Of a stretch of 64,000 nucleotides of DNA, positions 1 through 8,696 are shown one piece after another. This DNA is from Paenarthrobacter nitroguajacolicus. GTDB taxonomy: Bacteria > Actinomycetota > Actinomycetes > Actinomycetales > Micrococcaceae. The translations under genes were made by a program, and so were the position numbers. The stretch is taken from positions 39,137 through 103,136 of the forward strand of contig NZ_VNFK01000019.1 in NCBI RefSeq assembly GCF_007786235.1, written 5' to 3'. The first letter of the stretch is position 1; every line of letters begins with the position of its first letter. The notes below the pieces were generated by a model, which was given only the letters and a program-made list of their open reading frames with translations, did not search any database and was not told where the DNA came from.

Positions 1-98
1 CCGCGATTGAAGCGGCCTCGTCCATGTCCGTGGCCGGGGTGTCCATGTTCGTGATCGAGCTCGGGGAATGAGTTGTCGTGTTCGTTGATGCCTTTCAT
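1..98 (-). CDS. Partial 5' end of a His/Gly-rich protein, possibly a PadR-type regulator
   Basis: Only the first 32 codons lie in the window; the gene runs off the left edge. The ATG is at 98-96, with a purine-rich AAAGGA about 11 bases upstream. The visible N-terminus is acidic and then rich in His, Gly and Arg (HEHGHPGHGHGRGRF), a leader seen in some actinobacterial PadR-family repressors and also in metal-related proteins. About 45 bases upstream lies a 30-bp palindrome (144-173) with TATCGATA-like half-sites, which fits an autoregulated repressor. The PadR call is inference from this leader and the operator; no DNA-binding domain is visible. Confidence 0.4.
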   Translation of the reverse strand, partial: MKGINEHDNSFPELDHEHGHPGHGHGRGRFNR

Positions 99-143
99 AG
101 CAGCATCGTCCTTTCGGTTGTTGTTACGCCGAAGGAGTATCGG

Positions 144-173
144 CGATAGTTAACGATATATCGGTATCTATCG
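144..173. promoter_or_regulatory. 30-bp operator-like palindrome upstream of the partial regulator gene
   Basis: The core CGATATATCG (154-163) is a perfect palindrome flanked symmetrically by CGATAG (144-149) and CTATCG (168-173). Thirteen of the 15 base pairs match around the same centre. AT-rich nested symmetry just upstream of a regulator start is typical of an autoregulatory operator; the TATCG half-sites suit PadR-type proteins. Confidence 0.6.
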
Positions 174-186
174 CAACGTCAAGAGT

Positions 187-232
187 ATGTGAGAGAGGGT
201 TGGTGGAAAGGGGGTGGGATGTGAGAGAGGGT
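187..232. repeat. Direct repeat of a 14-base motif
   Basis: ATGTGAGAGAGGGT occurs at 187-200 and again at 219-232. The second copy is preceded by GGG. A related sequence forms the arms of the hairpin after mmsA (60153-60200), so this may be a small dispersed intergenic repeat. Confidence 0.5.
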
Positions 233-239
233 CTTAAAG

Positions 240-288
240 CACGACGGTGGGTGCGGACTTCCTGGGAAGCCGGCACCCGCCGTCGTGG
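240..288 (-). terminator. Hairpin terminator downstream of nadE
   Basis: Arms beginning CACGACGG and ending CCGTCGTG form a stem of about 15 bp with one wobble pair and a G/C-rich loop. In the minus direction it follows the nadE stop codon by about 20 bases and is followed by CTTT. Confidence 0.6.
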
Positions 289-308
289 TTTGTTCTGGAA
301 AGCGGTGG

Positions 309-1157
309 TTATTTCCACCACGTATCGAAGATGGTGACCGGGACTGTGCGCTTGTGGCGGGTCCGGAGGTACTTCTGCTCAATGAGTTCCGCTGCGTCCT
401 GGGGGATGTCGCGGCCTTCAAGGTAGTCGTCGATCTGGTCGTACGTAATGCCGAGCTCGTCCTCGTCGGTGCGGCCTGGCTTGTCGTCCAGGAGGTCGGC
501 CGTGGGGACCTTCTCCCAGACACGGGAAGGCGCTCCGAGCTCGGCAAGCAGCGCACGGTTCTGGCGCTTGTTCAAGCCGAACAGCGGCAGGATGTCCGCA
601 CCGCCGTCGCCGAATTTCGTGAAGAAGCCCGTCACGGACTCGGCGCCGTGGTCGGTTCCGATCACCAGGTAGTTGTGTTCGCCGGCCAGTGCATATTGGG
701 CGATCATGCGCGCGCGGGCCTTGGTGTTGCCCTTGTGGAAGTCGGAGATCGGGGCGCCGGTGGTCTTCTCGAACTCGTCCTCGAAGCCGTCCACGGCCTG
801 GGAGATGTTGTAGGTCCACTCGGTCTTGGCCTTGATGAAATCAAGGGCAGCCTGGGCGTCGTCTTCGTCATGCTGGATGCCGTAGGGGAGTCGGACCGCC
901 ACGAAGTTCGCGTCGACGCCGTCGGCTTCCAGTTCCTCCACGGCCAACTGGGCGAGGCGGCCGGCCAGGGACGAGTCGATGCCGCCCGAAATACCCAGGA
1001 CGAAGCCCTTGGTGCCCGTCGCTTTGACGTAGTCCTTCAGGAAGGCGACCCGCTTGCGGATCTCCTCCGCGGGATCGATCCGGGGCTGGACGCCCATTTC
1101 CTCAATGATCTTGGCCTGGAGTTCGCGCATGTGTTCCACACTAGTCAGCGCGGTCAC
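309..1157 (-). CDS. nadE: NH3-dependent NAD+ synthetase
   Basis: Catalyses the last step of NAD+ synthesis, ATP-dependent amidation of deamido-NAD+ using ammonia. The 282-residue product has the N-type ATP pyrophosphatase P-loop SGGIDSS near residues 57-63, followed by a TDHGAESVTGFFTKFGDGG segment and the conserved PLFGLNKRQ region. The length matches the short ammonia-dependent form (about 275 residues); the glutaminase domain of the long form is absent. The longest reading frame starts with GTG at 1157, but an in-frame ATG at 1130 would match the usual N-terminus better. It is followed by a hairpin terminator, and the LacI gene lies upstream on the same strand, 41 bases away. Confidence 0.95.
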   Translation of the reverse strand: MTALTSVEHMRELQAKIIEEMGVQPRIDPAEEIRKRVAFLKDYVKATGTKGFVLGISGGIDSSLAGRLAQLAVEELEADGVDANFVAVRLPYGIQHDEDDAQAALDFIKAKTEWTYNISQAVDGFEDEFEKTTGAPISDFHKGNTKARARMIAQYALAGEHNYLVIGTDHGAESVTGFFTKFGDGGADILPLFGLNKRQNRALLAELGAPSRVWEKVPTADLLDDKPGRTDEDELGITYDQIDDYLEGRDIPQDAAELIEQKYLRTRHKRTVPVTIFDTWWK

Positions 1158-1198
1158 GAAGGCTCAACCATATTGCACGCGAATGACCCAAGTGACAG

Positions 1199-2221
1199 TC
1201 AGTTGGGGGAGGCCGGGCCCGTGGAGCCGCGCACCGTGAGGTGGGTGGGCATGACGGCCAGGCGTCGGCTGGAGCCGGCATGCAAAGGATCCAGCTGTGC
1301 AAGCAGCATGGAGACTGCAACGCGCCCGGCCTGCTCAATGGGTGAGGCCATGGTGGTCAAGGGTGGGTTGCAGAAATCTGCGCCGAAGATGTCATCACAG
1401 CCCACGATGCTCATGTCCTCGGGTACCCGGATGCCGCGCTCACGCAGCCGTTGAAGCATTCCGATAGCCAGGAGGTCGTTGAAGACAATGCAGGCGGTTG
1501 CGCCCGTGCGGGCTGCGGCGTCCGCGGCTGCCGCACCCGACGTTGTCTTGGGGGTGAAGGGTCCTACCCGCGACGTCGTGAGCCCGCGCTCCCGGCATTC
1601 GTCTTCGAAGGTCTTCCATCGTTTGGCATTCGACCATGACGATGCCGGCCCGCCTACGTAGCAAATCCTGGTGTGGCCCAGCGAGCTAAGGTGCTCCAAG
1701 GCCTGCACCACCGCGCCCGGGGTGTCGATCATGACCGTTGGCGCATTGGAGGATGACCTGTTGATGGTGACGATCGCCTGCGAGGAGGCTGCTTCCACCA
1801 GCTGGGCGTCGGTCAAGCGGGAGGCTGCCAGGATGAAGCCGTCCGCGGTCCGCTGCATCTTGCGGAGTGTGTCGGCCTCCATCTCAGCGGACTCTTCGGT
1901 ATCCACCAGCAACTGCGTGTAACCCGCAGCTTTGAGCTGGTTCTGCGTGCCCCTGATGATGTCGAAGTAGAACGGGTTGGTGACGTCGGGGACCAGCAGG
2001 GCGATGGCGTTGGTCCTTCCGGAGCTTAGGCCCCGCGCCTGCGAACTTGGCACGTAATTCAGTGCGGCCGCGGCCTGCTCGACGCGCTCCCGCGTCACGT
2101 GGTTCACCCGGCCGGGATTGGAGAGTGCCCTGGAAACAGTGGAAGTAGCCACACCGGCCAACTCCGCCACGTCGCGGATGGTGGGCACGGGTGCTGCGGT
2201 GCGGGCTTTTGAGTCTGCCAT
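1199..2221 (-). CDS. LacI-family transcriptional regulator of the uronate operon
   Basis: A 340-residue LacI/GalR repressor. The helix-turn-helix is at about residues 14-33 (IRDVAELAGVATSTVSRAL), followed by the hinge and a periplasmic-binding-protein-like sensor domain with the usual NPFYFDIIRG and GCDDIFGADFCNPPLTT segments. I chose the ATG at 2221. A longer frame opening with TTG at 2257 would begin inside the LacI-type operator at 2253-2266 and adds residues unlike the family. The gene is divergent from the sugar-acid operon that starts at 2357, so it most likely represses that operon and itself, with a pathway sugar acid as inducer (inferred). Confidence 0.9.
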   Translation of the reverse strand: MADSKARTAAPVPTIRDVAELAGVATSTVSRALSNPGRVNHVTRERVEQAAAALNYVPSSQARGLSSGRTNAIALLVPDVTNPFYFDIIRGTQNQLKAAGYTQLLVDTEESAEMEADTLRKMQRTADGFILAASRLTDAQLVEAASSQAIVTINRSSSNAPTVMIDTPGAVVQALEHLSSLGHTRICYVGGPASSWSNAKRWKTFEDECRERGLTTSRVGPFTPKTTSGAAAADAAARTGATACIVFNDLLAIGMLQRLRERGIRVPEDMSIVGCDDIFGADFCNPPLTTMASPIEQAGRVAVSMLLAQLDPLHAGSSRRLAVMPTHLTVRGSTGPASPN

Positions 2222-2252
2222 GGGGGTAATTGCAACACTTTTGGCAACTTTT

Positions 2253-2266
2253 GGCAAACGCTTGCC
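2253..2266. promoter_or_regulatory. LacI-type operator in the divergent intergenic region
   Basis: GGCAAACGCTTGCC is a near-perfect palindrome around the central CG typical of LacI-family sites. Extra TTGGCAA half-sites lie just upstream (2241-2257). It abuts the candidate -35 element of the operon. Confidence 0.65.
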
Positions 2267-2291
2267 GCATGGATTGCCATCTCCCTAGACT
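2262..2291 (+). promoter_or_regulatory. Candidate promoter of the uronate operon
   Basis: TTGCCG (2262-2267) and TAGACT (2286-2291) are separated by 18 bases. The -35 overlaps the right half of the operator at 2253-2266, which would give repression by steric block. Confidence 0.45.
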
Positions 2292-2356
2292 CGACAACGA
2301 AGCCCCTGTGACGCACGACACCACCACCTGCGGGCTTGGTATCCAAGGAGGAAACA

Positions 2357-3715
2357 ATGAGGTTTGCACCATCAGCGAAGCTGGCCGCCGTCATCGCCAC
2401 GGCCGCCCTGGCTTTGACTGCCTGCGGGGGAGGCGGCAGCAGTTCAGACAGCACCGGAGGTGCCGTGGACGGCGCCGGGAAGAAGTTGAGCGTCCTGACC
2501 GGGGTGAACAACCAGTACCCCGAGCAGCAGAAGGAGTGGTTCAAGGACATTGCCGCGAAGTTCAAGGCAAAGACGGGGGCGGATGTTGAATTTGAAACAT
2601 TCGCCTCCGCGAACGATGAACTGACCCGGATCCAGACATCCGTGGTTTCCGGCCAAGGCCCGGACGTCTACAGCCTCGGCACAACCTTCACCCCCACGGC
2701 CTACGCCACCAAAGCTTTTGTGACCCTCTCCGATGATGACTGGAAGAAGGTGGGCGGAAAAGACCGCTTCAACCAGGCTGCCCTCGGAATCTCCGGCCCG
2801 GACGCCGAGCACATGGCCGGCATTCCCTTTGTCAGCCGCCCGTTCGTCATGGCTTACAACAAAGACCTCCTTGCGGCTGCAGGCATTGAGAAACCGGCCA
2901 CCACCTGGGATGAACTCGCTGAACAAGCCAAGAAGATGACCAACGCCGGTGCCGGAACGTACGGCCTGGCCACCGGGTACAAGGACAACTTCGACCCCTG
3001 GAAGTTCATTTGGGCCATGTCCGTCCAGGCCGGCAACCCGCTGGTGGACGGCGACAAGCTGAAGATGGACGACCCCACCGTCAAGAAAGCCTACGAGACC
3101 TACTTCGGCTGGCTCACCAAGGACAAGGTCGTGGATCCGGCAGCGATCGGCTGGAGCAACAGCAACGCCGTGGCGGCCTTCGCGTCCGGCAAGGCCGGCT
3201 ACCTGATGATGACGACCTCCAGCTCCGTTCCGACCCTGGACAAGTCAGCCATCGCCGGTAAGTACGCCTACTCGATCATGCCCACCACTGCTCCCGGCGA
3301 GGCATCGCCCAAGGGCGACGGCGACAAAGCCGCAAGCATCCTCTCCGGCGACAACGTGGTGGTTGCCGACTACTCCCAGCAGAAGGACCTTGCCTTCGCC
3401 TACATCGAGCTCATCACTTCCAAGGATGAACAGCTGAACTACCAGAAGATCTTCGGCGAGCTCCCTGCGAACGCCGAAGCCCTGGCCTCCCTGACTGATC
3501 CGAAGCTTCAACCCATCGCCGATGCTGCAGGAAAGTCCAAGGCAACTCCGTTTACCGGCGCGTGGGGCGACATCCAGCTGGGTCTCCTGAACGTCACCGT
3601 CCAGTCCATCCCGGACCTCGCCAACGGTTCGGTGGATAACGCTGCCCTGGAGTCACGGCTCAAGGACGCCCAGTCCAAGGGCCAAGCCTCCCTCGACCGG
3701 GCCGCGAAGTCCTAG
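2357..3715 (+). CDS. Sugar ABC transporter substrate-binding lipoprotein (family 1)
   Basis: The extracellular receptor of the importer encoded with the next two genes, 452 residues. A lipoprotein signal ends in LALTAC with the lipidated Cys near residue 23, followed by a Gly/Ser linker. The body has the family 1 (MalE/UgpB-like) pattern, for example GQGPDVYSLGTTFTP, IPFVSRPFVMAYNKDLL and the WDELAEQAKKMT helix. The start is the ATG at 2357, set by an excellent AAGGAGG about 6 bases upstream; a longer frame from 2336 would overlap this Shine-Dalgarno. It is the first gene of an operon running to 13184. The ligand is not readable from sequence; downstream enzymes suggest a glucuronic-acid-containing sugar. 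Confidence 0.9.
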   Translation: MRFAPSAKLAAVIATAALALTACGGGGSSSDSTGGAVDGAGKKLSVLTGVNNQYPEQQKEWFKDIAAKFKAKTGADVEFETFASANDELTRIQTSVVSGQGPDVYSLGTTFTPTAYATKAFVTLSDDDWKKVGGKDRFNQAALGISGPDAEHMAGIPFVSRPFVMAYNKDLLAAAGIEKPATTWDELAEQAKKMTNAGAGTYGLATGYKDNFDPWKFIWAMSVQAGNPLVDGDKLKMDDPTVKKAYETYFGWLTKDKVVDPAAIGWSNSNAVAAFASGKAGYLMMTTSSSVPTLDKSAIAGKYAYSIMPTTAPGEASPKGDGDKAASILSGDNVVVADYSQQKDLAFAYIELITSKDEQLNYQKIFGELPANAEALASLTDPKLQPIADAAGKSKATPFTGAWGDIQLGLLNVTVQSIPDLANGSVDNAALESRLKDAQSKGQASLDRAAKS

Positions 3716-3727
3716 GCAGGATCCCCC

Positions 3728-4789
3728 ATGTCCACTGATTCCTTCAGGGAAATGAAGGCCGTCGCCGGCCCGGCTGCCGAAGGGCAGCCGGCCCGGTCCG
3801 GCACTGCAGCCCAAGCGTCCGACGGCGGCACGCCGCCGAACGCAGGCACCAGAACCATCCAGCCAGGCGGCCGCAACAAGAAGCCCGCCCGCCGCAAGGG
3901 CCTGAGCGAGCGTAACCGTCCACTGTGGATGCTGATCCCCGGCGGCCTCCTGATGTTCGTCATCATCGTGATTCCGCTGTTCCTGGGCATCTACATGTCA
4001 GCCCTCAACCTGGACCAGTACACGCTGCGCAAATGGGTCAGCGCCCCCTTCATCGGCTTCGATAACTTTGTTGAGGCGCTGACCGACTCACCGCTGCTGC
4101 ATTCGGTATGGCTGAGCGTCAGCTATTCGTTGATCGCAATGTTGGTGACCTTGCCGTTGGGAATCGCAGCGGCTGTGGCCACGCAGAACGCGTTCAAGGG
4201 CAGGGCACTTGTCCGCTCTATCTTCCTGATCCCCTACGTCCTTCCGTCCTTCGTGGTGGCCACTGTGTGGCGGACCATGTTCCAGCCGGACGGCGTGGTG
4301 GACTCGGCATTGGGCGTGTTCGGCATGGATGGTGGCCTGTGGCTCAATGGGCCGCAAACGTATTGGACGCTCATCCTGGTTCAGATCTGGGCTTCCTGGC
4401 CGTTCATCTACCTGCTGGCGCTTTCCGGCCTGCAATCCGTGGACCATGAGGTCCACGAAGCCTCGGCCTTGGACGGCGCGCTGTGGTGGAACAAGCTGCG
4501 GTACGTCATCTTCCCCTATCTCAAGGGCCCGCTGGCACTGGCGTTCCTGATCGGCATGCTGCACCACATCAACAACTTCACGCTCCCGTTCGTGTTGTTC
4601 GGCGTGCCAGCCCCGGCTGACGTCGAAGTCCTTCCGATCCTTACGTACGTCACCAGCTTCCAGAGCTTCCGCTTCGGCCTCAGCGCCGCCATGGCGTTCG
4701 TGTCCCTGGTGCTGATCGCCATACCGCTGTTCATCTACCTGCGCGCCGTCAAACTGGACGACGCCGAGACGCCTGGAGGCAAGAAGTGA
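3728..4789 (+). CDS. Sugar ABC transporter permease 1 (MalF-like)
   Basis: Inner-membrane component of the importer, 353 residues. A long, polar, Pro/Gly/Lys-rich N-terminal tail of about 55 residues precedes six predicted membrane segments. The cytoplasmic EAA loop that docks on the ATPase is visible near residue 240 (HEASALDGALWWNKLRYV, followed by FPYL). It starts 12 bases after the binding protein and overlaps permease 2 by 4 bases, indicating translational coupling. No ATP-binding subunit is encoded in this operon, which is common for this importer class because a shared MsmK/MsiK-type ATPase can serve several systems (family knowledge, not shown here). Confidence 0.9.
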   Translation: MSTDSFREMKAVAGPAAEGQPARSGTAAQASDGGTPPNAGTRTIQPGGRNKKPARRKGLSERNRPLWMLIPGGLLMFVIIVIPLFLGIYMSALNLDQYTLRKWVSAPFIGFDNFVEALTDSPLLHSVWLSVSYSLIAMLVTLPLGIAAAVATQNAFKGRALVRSIFLIPYVLPSFVVATVWRTMFQPDGVVDSALGVFGMDGGLWLNGPQTYWTLILVQIWASWPFIYLLALSGLQSVDHEVHEASALDGALWWNKLRYVIFPYLKGPLALAFLIGMLHHINNFTLPFVLFGVPAPADVEVLPILTYVTSFQSFRFGLSAAMAFVSLVLIAIPLFIYLRAVKLDDAETPGGKK

Positions 4790-5721
4790 GCGCATCAACC
4801 ACCTCCGTTCGCGGCACGGCCAACCGGGGTTCCTCAGGAAGCGCGTTCCGGCCCGGCTCCAGGCGGCAGCATGAAGTGACCCGCCTTCTGCCCGGCCCTA
4901 TGCTGGCCATCATCCTGACGGTCCTCAGCGCCATTGTGCTGATTCCAGTGGCTTACATTTTCCTGGCCTCGGTGAACTCGGACATCGGCGTGGCCAACGG
5001 TGAGTTCTGGCCGTCCACGTTCTCCCTGGAGAACTACACCAAGATCTGGTCCAGCGTCGGCCTCGCCAAAGGCCTTGCCAACAGCGTGCTGGTAGCCGGA
5101 GCCACGGCCGTGGTCTCAGCGGCCATGTCGGTGTCCATCGCCTACGTGCTGGTCCGCTACCAGTTCCGCGGCAGGCTTACCATTCTGCGAAGCCTCCTGG
5201 CACTGCAGTCTGTACCTGGAACACTCATGGTCCTGCCGGTGTTCGTTCTCTTCTCCTCGGCTGCCAGCTACCTGGGAGTCCAGGTGATCGGAACGCAGTG
5301 GGGTCTGTTCATCACCTATCTGACGTTCGCCATGCCGTTCTCCACTTGGGTGATGGTCACCTACCTGCGCGGCCTGCCGCGTGAGCTTGAGGAAGCTGCC
5401 AGGATCGACGGCGCCAGCAACCTTGGTGTCCTGGTCCGCATCATCCTGCCGCTTAGCTGGCCTGGAATTGTGGTCTCGGGAATCTTCGCCTTCCTGCTCG
5501 GATGGAACGATGTCCTGTTCGCCTCAGTGATGACCAGGCCTGACAGCCAGACGGCGGCAGTGGCCTTGCAGATCTTCGGCGCCTCGCAGGAGGGTGGAGC
5601 TATCCCCCTGTACGGCCAAATGATGGCGGCCTCGCTGGTCTGCGCGGCTCCCGTCGTGATTCTTTACCTGATTTTCCAACGTTACCTAGTGGGCGGTCTC
5701 ACCGCCGGAGGAGTCAAGTAG
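4786..5721 (+). CDS. Sugar ABC transporter permease 2 (MalG-like)
   Basis: Second inner-membrane subunit, 311 residues, paired with the preceding permease. About 30 basic, polar N-terminal residues are followed by six membrane segments. The EAA motif is clear (ELEEAARIDGASNLGVLVRI, then ILPLSWPGI). The GTG start overlaps the stop of permease 1 in GTGA. It ends 2 bases before the first isomerase-like gene, so it is part of the same transcript. Confidence 0.9.
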   Translation: MSASTTSVRGTANRGSSGSAFRPGSRRQHEVTRLLPGPMLAIILTVLSAIVLIPVAYIFLASVNSDIGVANGEFWPSTFSLENYTKIWSSVGLAKGLANSVLVAGATAVVSAAMSVSIAYVLVRYQFRGRLTILRSLLALQSVPGTLMVLPVFVLFSSAASYLGVQVIGTQWGLFITYLTFAMPFSTWVMVTYLRGLPRELEEAARIDGASNLGVLVRIILPLSWPGIVVSGIFAFLLGWNDVLFASVMTRPDSQTAAVALQIFGASQEGGAIPLYGQMMAASLVCAAPVVILYLIFQRYLVGGLTAGGVK

Positions 5722-5723
5722 CA

Positions 5724-6572
5724 ATGACCGGTTCAGCAACAGTGGAGTGGACGCTCTCGGGTTTCGGAGACGAAATCGACGACGACCCCGTGATGCAGAT
5801 CGCGGTGCTCCAAGCCTTGGGTGCACACCACATCGAGGTCCGCAGCGCATGGGGAACCAACATCGTGGACCTCTCAGCGGAGCAGTTGGGCGAGCTCAAG
5901 AAGATCCTGGACACAGCGGGCATGGGGGTCTCCGCCATCGCCTCGCCCATCGGCAAAGTGGACGTCACGCTGCCAGTGGAGCATGAGGTGGAGCGACTGC
6001 GTCGTGCAGCCAACGCAGCCCAGGTGCTGGGCTCCCGGTATATCCGCATCTTCTCCTTCTACTACGGGGAAGGCGTTGCCGTGGAGAGCATCCGCGACGA
6101 CGTCATCGACCGCATGCGCGCACTGGCAACCGTGGCTGAGGAAGCCGGCGTGGTGCTGCTGCACGAAAACGAAAAGGACATCTTCGGAGACACCCCCGAT
6201 CGCGTGCTGGACATCATCGAATCAGTGGCATCACCGGCACTGAAAGTGGCCTGGGACCCCGCCAACTTCGTCCAGGTGGGCGTCAAGCCCTTCGACGAAG
6301 GCTACGCCAAGCTCCGTCCCCACCTCGAGTACCTGCAGGTCAAGGACGCACGGTTCGCCGACGGCGTCGTGGTTCCTGCTGGTGAAGGTGACGGCGACCT
6401 GCTGCGTACCGTGGAGGCGCTGAAAGCGGATGGCTTCATAGGCTTCGCGAGCCTGGAACCGCATCTTGCCGGAGCACATGGCCTGGGTGGCTTCTCAGGG
6501 CCTACCGCGTTCGGAATGGCAGCCCGTGCCTTTGCCAACGTCGTCAACCAAGCTGGAGTGGAAACCAAGTGA
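5724..6572 (+). CDS. Sugar phosphate isomerase/epimerase-like TIM-barrel protein 1
   Basis: A 282-residue AP-endonuclease-2/xylose-isomerase-type TIM barrel. Metal-ligand positions typical of the family are visible: Glu in LLHENEKD, Asp in VAWDPANF, the VKDA strand and Glu in FASLEPHL. Family members isomerise, epimerise or dehydrate free or oxidised sugars, and in several known systems they catalyse beta-elimination of 3-keto-glycosides made by a Gfo/Idh/MocA partner. Here it lies directly before such a dehydrogenase, which overlaps its stop by 4 bases, and a second homologue follows. Exact reaction unknown. Confidence 0.8.
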   Translation: MTGSATVEWTLSGFGDEIDDDPVMQIAVLQALGAHHIEVRSAWGTNIVDLSAEQLGELKKILDTAGMGVSAIASPIGKVDVTLPVEHEVERLRRAANAAQVLGSRYIRIFSFYYGEGVAVESIRDDVIDRMRALATVAEEAGVVLLHENEKDIFGDTPDRVLDIIESVASPALKVAWDPANFVQVGVKPFDEGYAKLRPHLEYLQVKDARFADGVVVPAGEGDGDLLRTVEALKADGFIGFASLEPHLAGAHGLGGFSGPTAFGMAARAFANVVNQAGVETK

Positions 6573-7765
6573 GTACCGAAACGCAGAATCCCGTCCTGAA
6601 CGTCGCCATCGCCGGCTGCGGAAGCATCGGCCGCACACACGCCGCCTCCGTCGGTGAGCTCCCGGAACTTCGCGTTACCGCGCTGGTGGACGAGATCACG
6701 GAAGCCGCCGACGCCCTGGCGCAGCACATCGAGGACAACGGCACCGCCCGCCCGGCCACCTTCCGTAGCCTGGCTGAAGCGTTCGCTGGTGCCGACGTCG
6801 ATCTTGTCATCATCGCTACCCCCAGCGGACTGCACATCCAGCAAGCGTTGGAAGTACTCGACGCCGGCAAGCACGTGGTCATCGAAAAGCCGCTGGACGT
6901 AAAGCTGGACCGCACAGACCAGATCCTCGCTGCAGCCAAGGCTGCCGAAGCGAAGGGGCTGGTAGCCAGCGTCATCAGCCAGCACCGCTTCGATCCGGCG
7001 AGCATCGTGGTGGACCAAGCCAATCGTGCAGGTCGCTTCGGCCGCCTGACGTCCGCCATCGCATCGGTGAGTTGGTACCGCAGCCAGGGCTATTACGATT
7101 CCGGCGCCTGGCGTGGAACGTGGGCCATGGATGGCGGCGGGGCCGTGATGAACCAAGGCGTCCACACCGTGGACCTGCTGCTCTGGTTCCTTGGCCGTCC
7201 GGTGGAGATCAGTGCCAAAACAGCGCTCCTGGCACACAAGGACGTGGAGGTGGAGGACACTGCAGTGGCCACCGTGACGTTTGAGTCCGGCGCGCTCGCC
7301 GTGCTCCATGCCACCACGGCCGCCTATCCGGGACTCACCGTCAGGTTGCAGGTCATGGGCAGCAAGGGTTCTGCCGTGATCGACAATGACAACCTTGAGT
7401 ACTTCCATGCGGCAGGTTCGGACGAGGAGACGCAAAGCGGACCCATGGGCCTTCGCGGTGCGGGCAACCAGGCTGAGGCGGAACTGGCCAAGCTTGCTGA
7501 ACCACCCGTGCAGACCAACCTTGATCCAACCCTTTACCCGGCGGGCCACATCCGTCAGTACCGGGATGTGGTGGACGCCATCCGGAACGGCAGGCCAGCG
7601 GGCGTCACCATCCAGGATGCCGTCACGGCACTGGCCACAGTGCGCGCGCTCTATGTCTCGGCCACGCTGGGCCGCCCCGTGCTCATCGCCGATGTGGTTG
7701 CGGGCAAGTACAACGACGTTGAGGTGCGCACCGGCAACGGCCACCTCGAGGAGGTCACGGCATGA
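6569..7765 (+). CDS. Gfo/Idh/MocA-family NAD(P)-dependent sugar dehydrogenase
   Basis: A 398-residue two-domain oxidoreductase. The Rossmann dinucleotide site is near residues 10-20 (VAIAGCGSIGRTHAAS), the catalytic-lysine motif EKPLDV follows, and the C-terminal domain has the GGGAVMNQGVHTVDLLLW segment with the family His. Such enzymes oxidise sugar hydroxyls, often at C3. The GTG start overlaps the upstream isomerase gene by 4 bases, and the downstream isomerase gene overlaps its own stop by 4 bases, so the three are translated as a unit. This suggests an oxidise-then-eliminate/isomerise sequence acting on the imported sugar. Substrate inferred only from context. Confidence 0.85.
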   Translation: MSTETQNPVLNVAIAGCGSIGRTHAASVGELPELRVTALVDEITEAADALAQHIEDNGTARPATFRSLAEAFAGADVDLVIIATPSGLHIQQALEVLDAGKHVVIEKPLDVKLDRTDQILAAAKAAEAKGLVASVISQHRFDPASIVVDQANRAGRFGRLTSAIASVSWYRSQGYYDSGAWRGTWAMDGGGAVMNQGVHTVDLLLWFLGRPVEISAKTALLAHKDVEVEDTAVATVTFESGALAVLHATTAAYPGLTVRLQVMGSKGSAVIDNDNLEYFHAAGSDEETQSGPMGLRGAGNQAEAELAKLAEPPVQTNLDPTLYPAGHIRQYRDVVDAIRNGRPAGVTIQDAVTALATVRALYVSATLGRPVLIADVVAGKYNDVEVRTGNGHLEEVTA

Positions 7766-8694
7766 AATTCTCCGTCTTCACGGCCTCCACACCGGAATGG
7801 ACTCCGCAGGAAGCAGCCTCGGAGCTGGCAGCCCAGGGCTGGCACGGCATCGAATGGCGGGTCACGGATCAGGCCGATGCCCCGGAGCCTGGTTTTTGGG
7901 CAGGGAACAAAGCCACCTGGCCCATGACGGGGCTTGAGGACTCCCTTCCGGAGATCGCCCGGCTCACCTCGGAGGCAGGACTTGAGTACTCCGGGTTGGG
8001 CGGCTACGCGCGCTGCGACAACCACGACGGCGTTGAAAGGGTCCTGGCTGCCACGGCCGCCTTGGGTGCCCGCCAGGTCAGGGTCAACGTCCTGCCGTTG
8101 GGCAATTCCAGCATGGGGGGCGGCGAGCCCAGCGGCTTGTCCTACCCTGAGCTGTTTGCGGCCACCCGGGAACACTACGAGTGGGTGGCCGAACGCGCCG
8201 CGCACCACGGAGTCAAGGCGCTGGTGGAGCTGCACCACGGCACGGTGACGGCCTCGGCATCATCGGCCCGCAGGCTCCTGGAAGGCCTGGACCCGCAGCA
8301 CGTTGGGGTCATTCATGACCTGGGCAACCTGTTGATCGAAGGCTGGGAATCACCTTTGCCCGCCCTCCAGCTGCTGGGACCGTATCTTGCCCACATCCAC
8401 GTCAAGAATGCCCGGTGGGTCCGCACGGAGGAACGTGACGAAGCCGGAGCCGCTGTTTGGGTGAACGAGTGGGCGCCGCTGGCCGAAGGGCAGGGGAGCG
8501 TCCTGGGCTACTTCAAAGCCTTGGCCGAGGTGGGCTACGACGAATGGGTGACAGTAGAGGACTTCTCCACGGACGTTCCGCTCACCGCACGCACCGCCGA
8601 AAATCTGCAGTACTTGCGCCGGGTAGCAGAGCTGGCCGGACTGTCAGTTCCGGCCAGTGCCGATCTCTCCGCCGGTTCCATCCCGAAAGGCTGA
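7762..8694 (+). CDS. Sugar phosphate isomerase/epimerase-like TIM-barrel protein 2
   Basis: A second AP-endonuclease-2-type TIM barrel, 310 residues, clearly divergent from the first. Candidate metal ligands are Glu in LVELHHGT, Asp in GVIHDLGN, His in HIHVKNAR and Glu in VTVEDFS. The ATG overlaps the dehydrogenase stop by 4 bases, and the gene ends 2 bases before uxaC. Two paralogues around one dehydrogenase could act on successive intermediates, for example elimination followed by hydration, as proposed for levoglucosan-type pathways in Arthrobacter relatives (recalled family knowledge). This is inference; the enzyme could also be a simple epimerase. Confidence 0.8.
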   Translation: MKFSVFTASTPEWTPQEAASELAAQGWHGIEWRVTDQADAPEPGFWAGNKATWPMTGLEDSLPEIARLTSEAGLEYSGLGGYARCDNHDGVERVLAATAALGARQVRVNVLPLGNSSMGGGEPSGLSYPELFAATREHYEWVAERAAHHGVKALVELHHGTVTASASSARRLLEGLDPQHVGVIHDLGNLLIEGWESPLPALQLLGPYLAHIHVKNARWVRTEERDEAGAAVWVNEWAPLAEGQGSVLGYFKALAEVGYDEWVTVEDFSTDVPLTARTAENLQYLRRVAELAGLSVPASADLSAGSIPKG

Positions 8695-8696
8695 CA

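Noticed and set aside
285..1454. A 389-codon plus-strand open frame opposite nadE and the LacI gene
   Set aside because: It is antisense to two clear genes and has no domain or ribosome site. Long antisense frames are common in DNA with GC-rich third positions.
2222..2257. Extension of the LacI protein to a TTG start at 2257
   Set aside because: That start lies within the operator palindrome and adds residues with no family support; the ATG at 2221 fits the LacI N-terminus.
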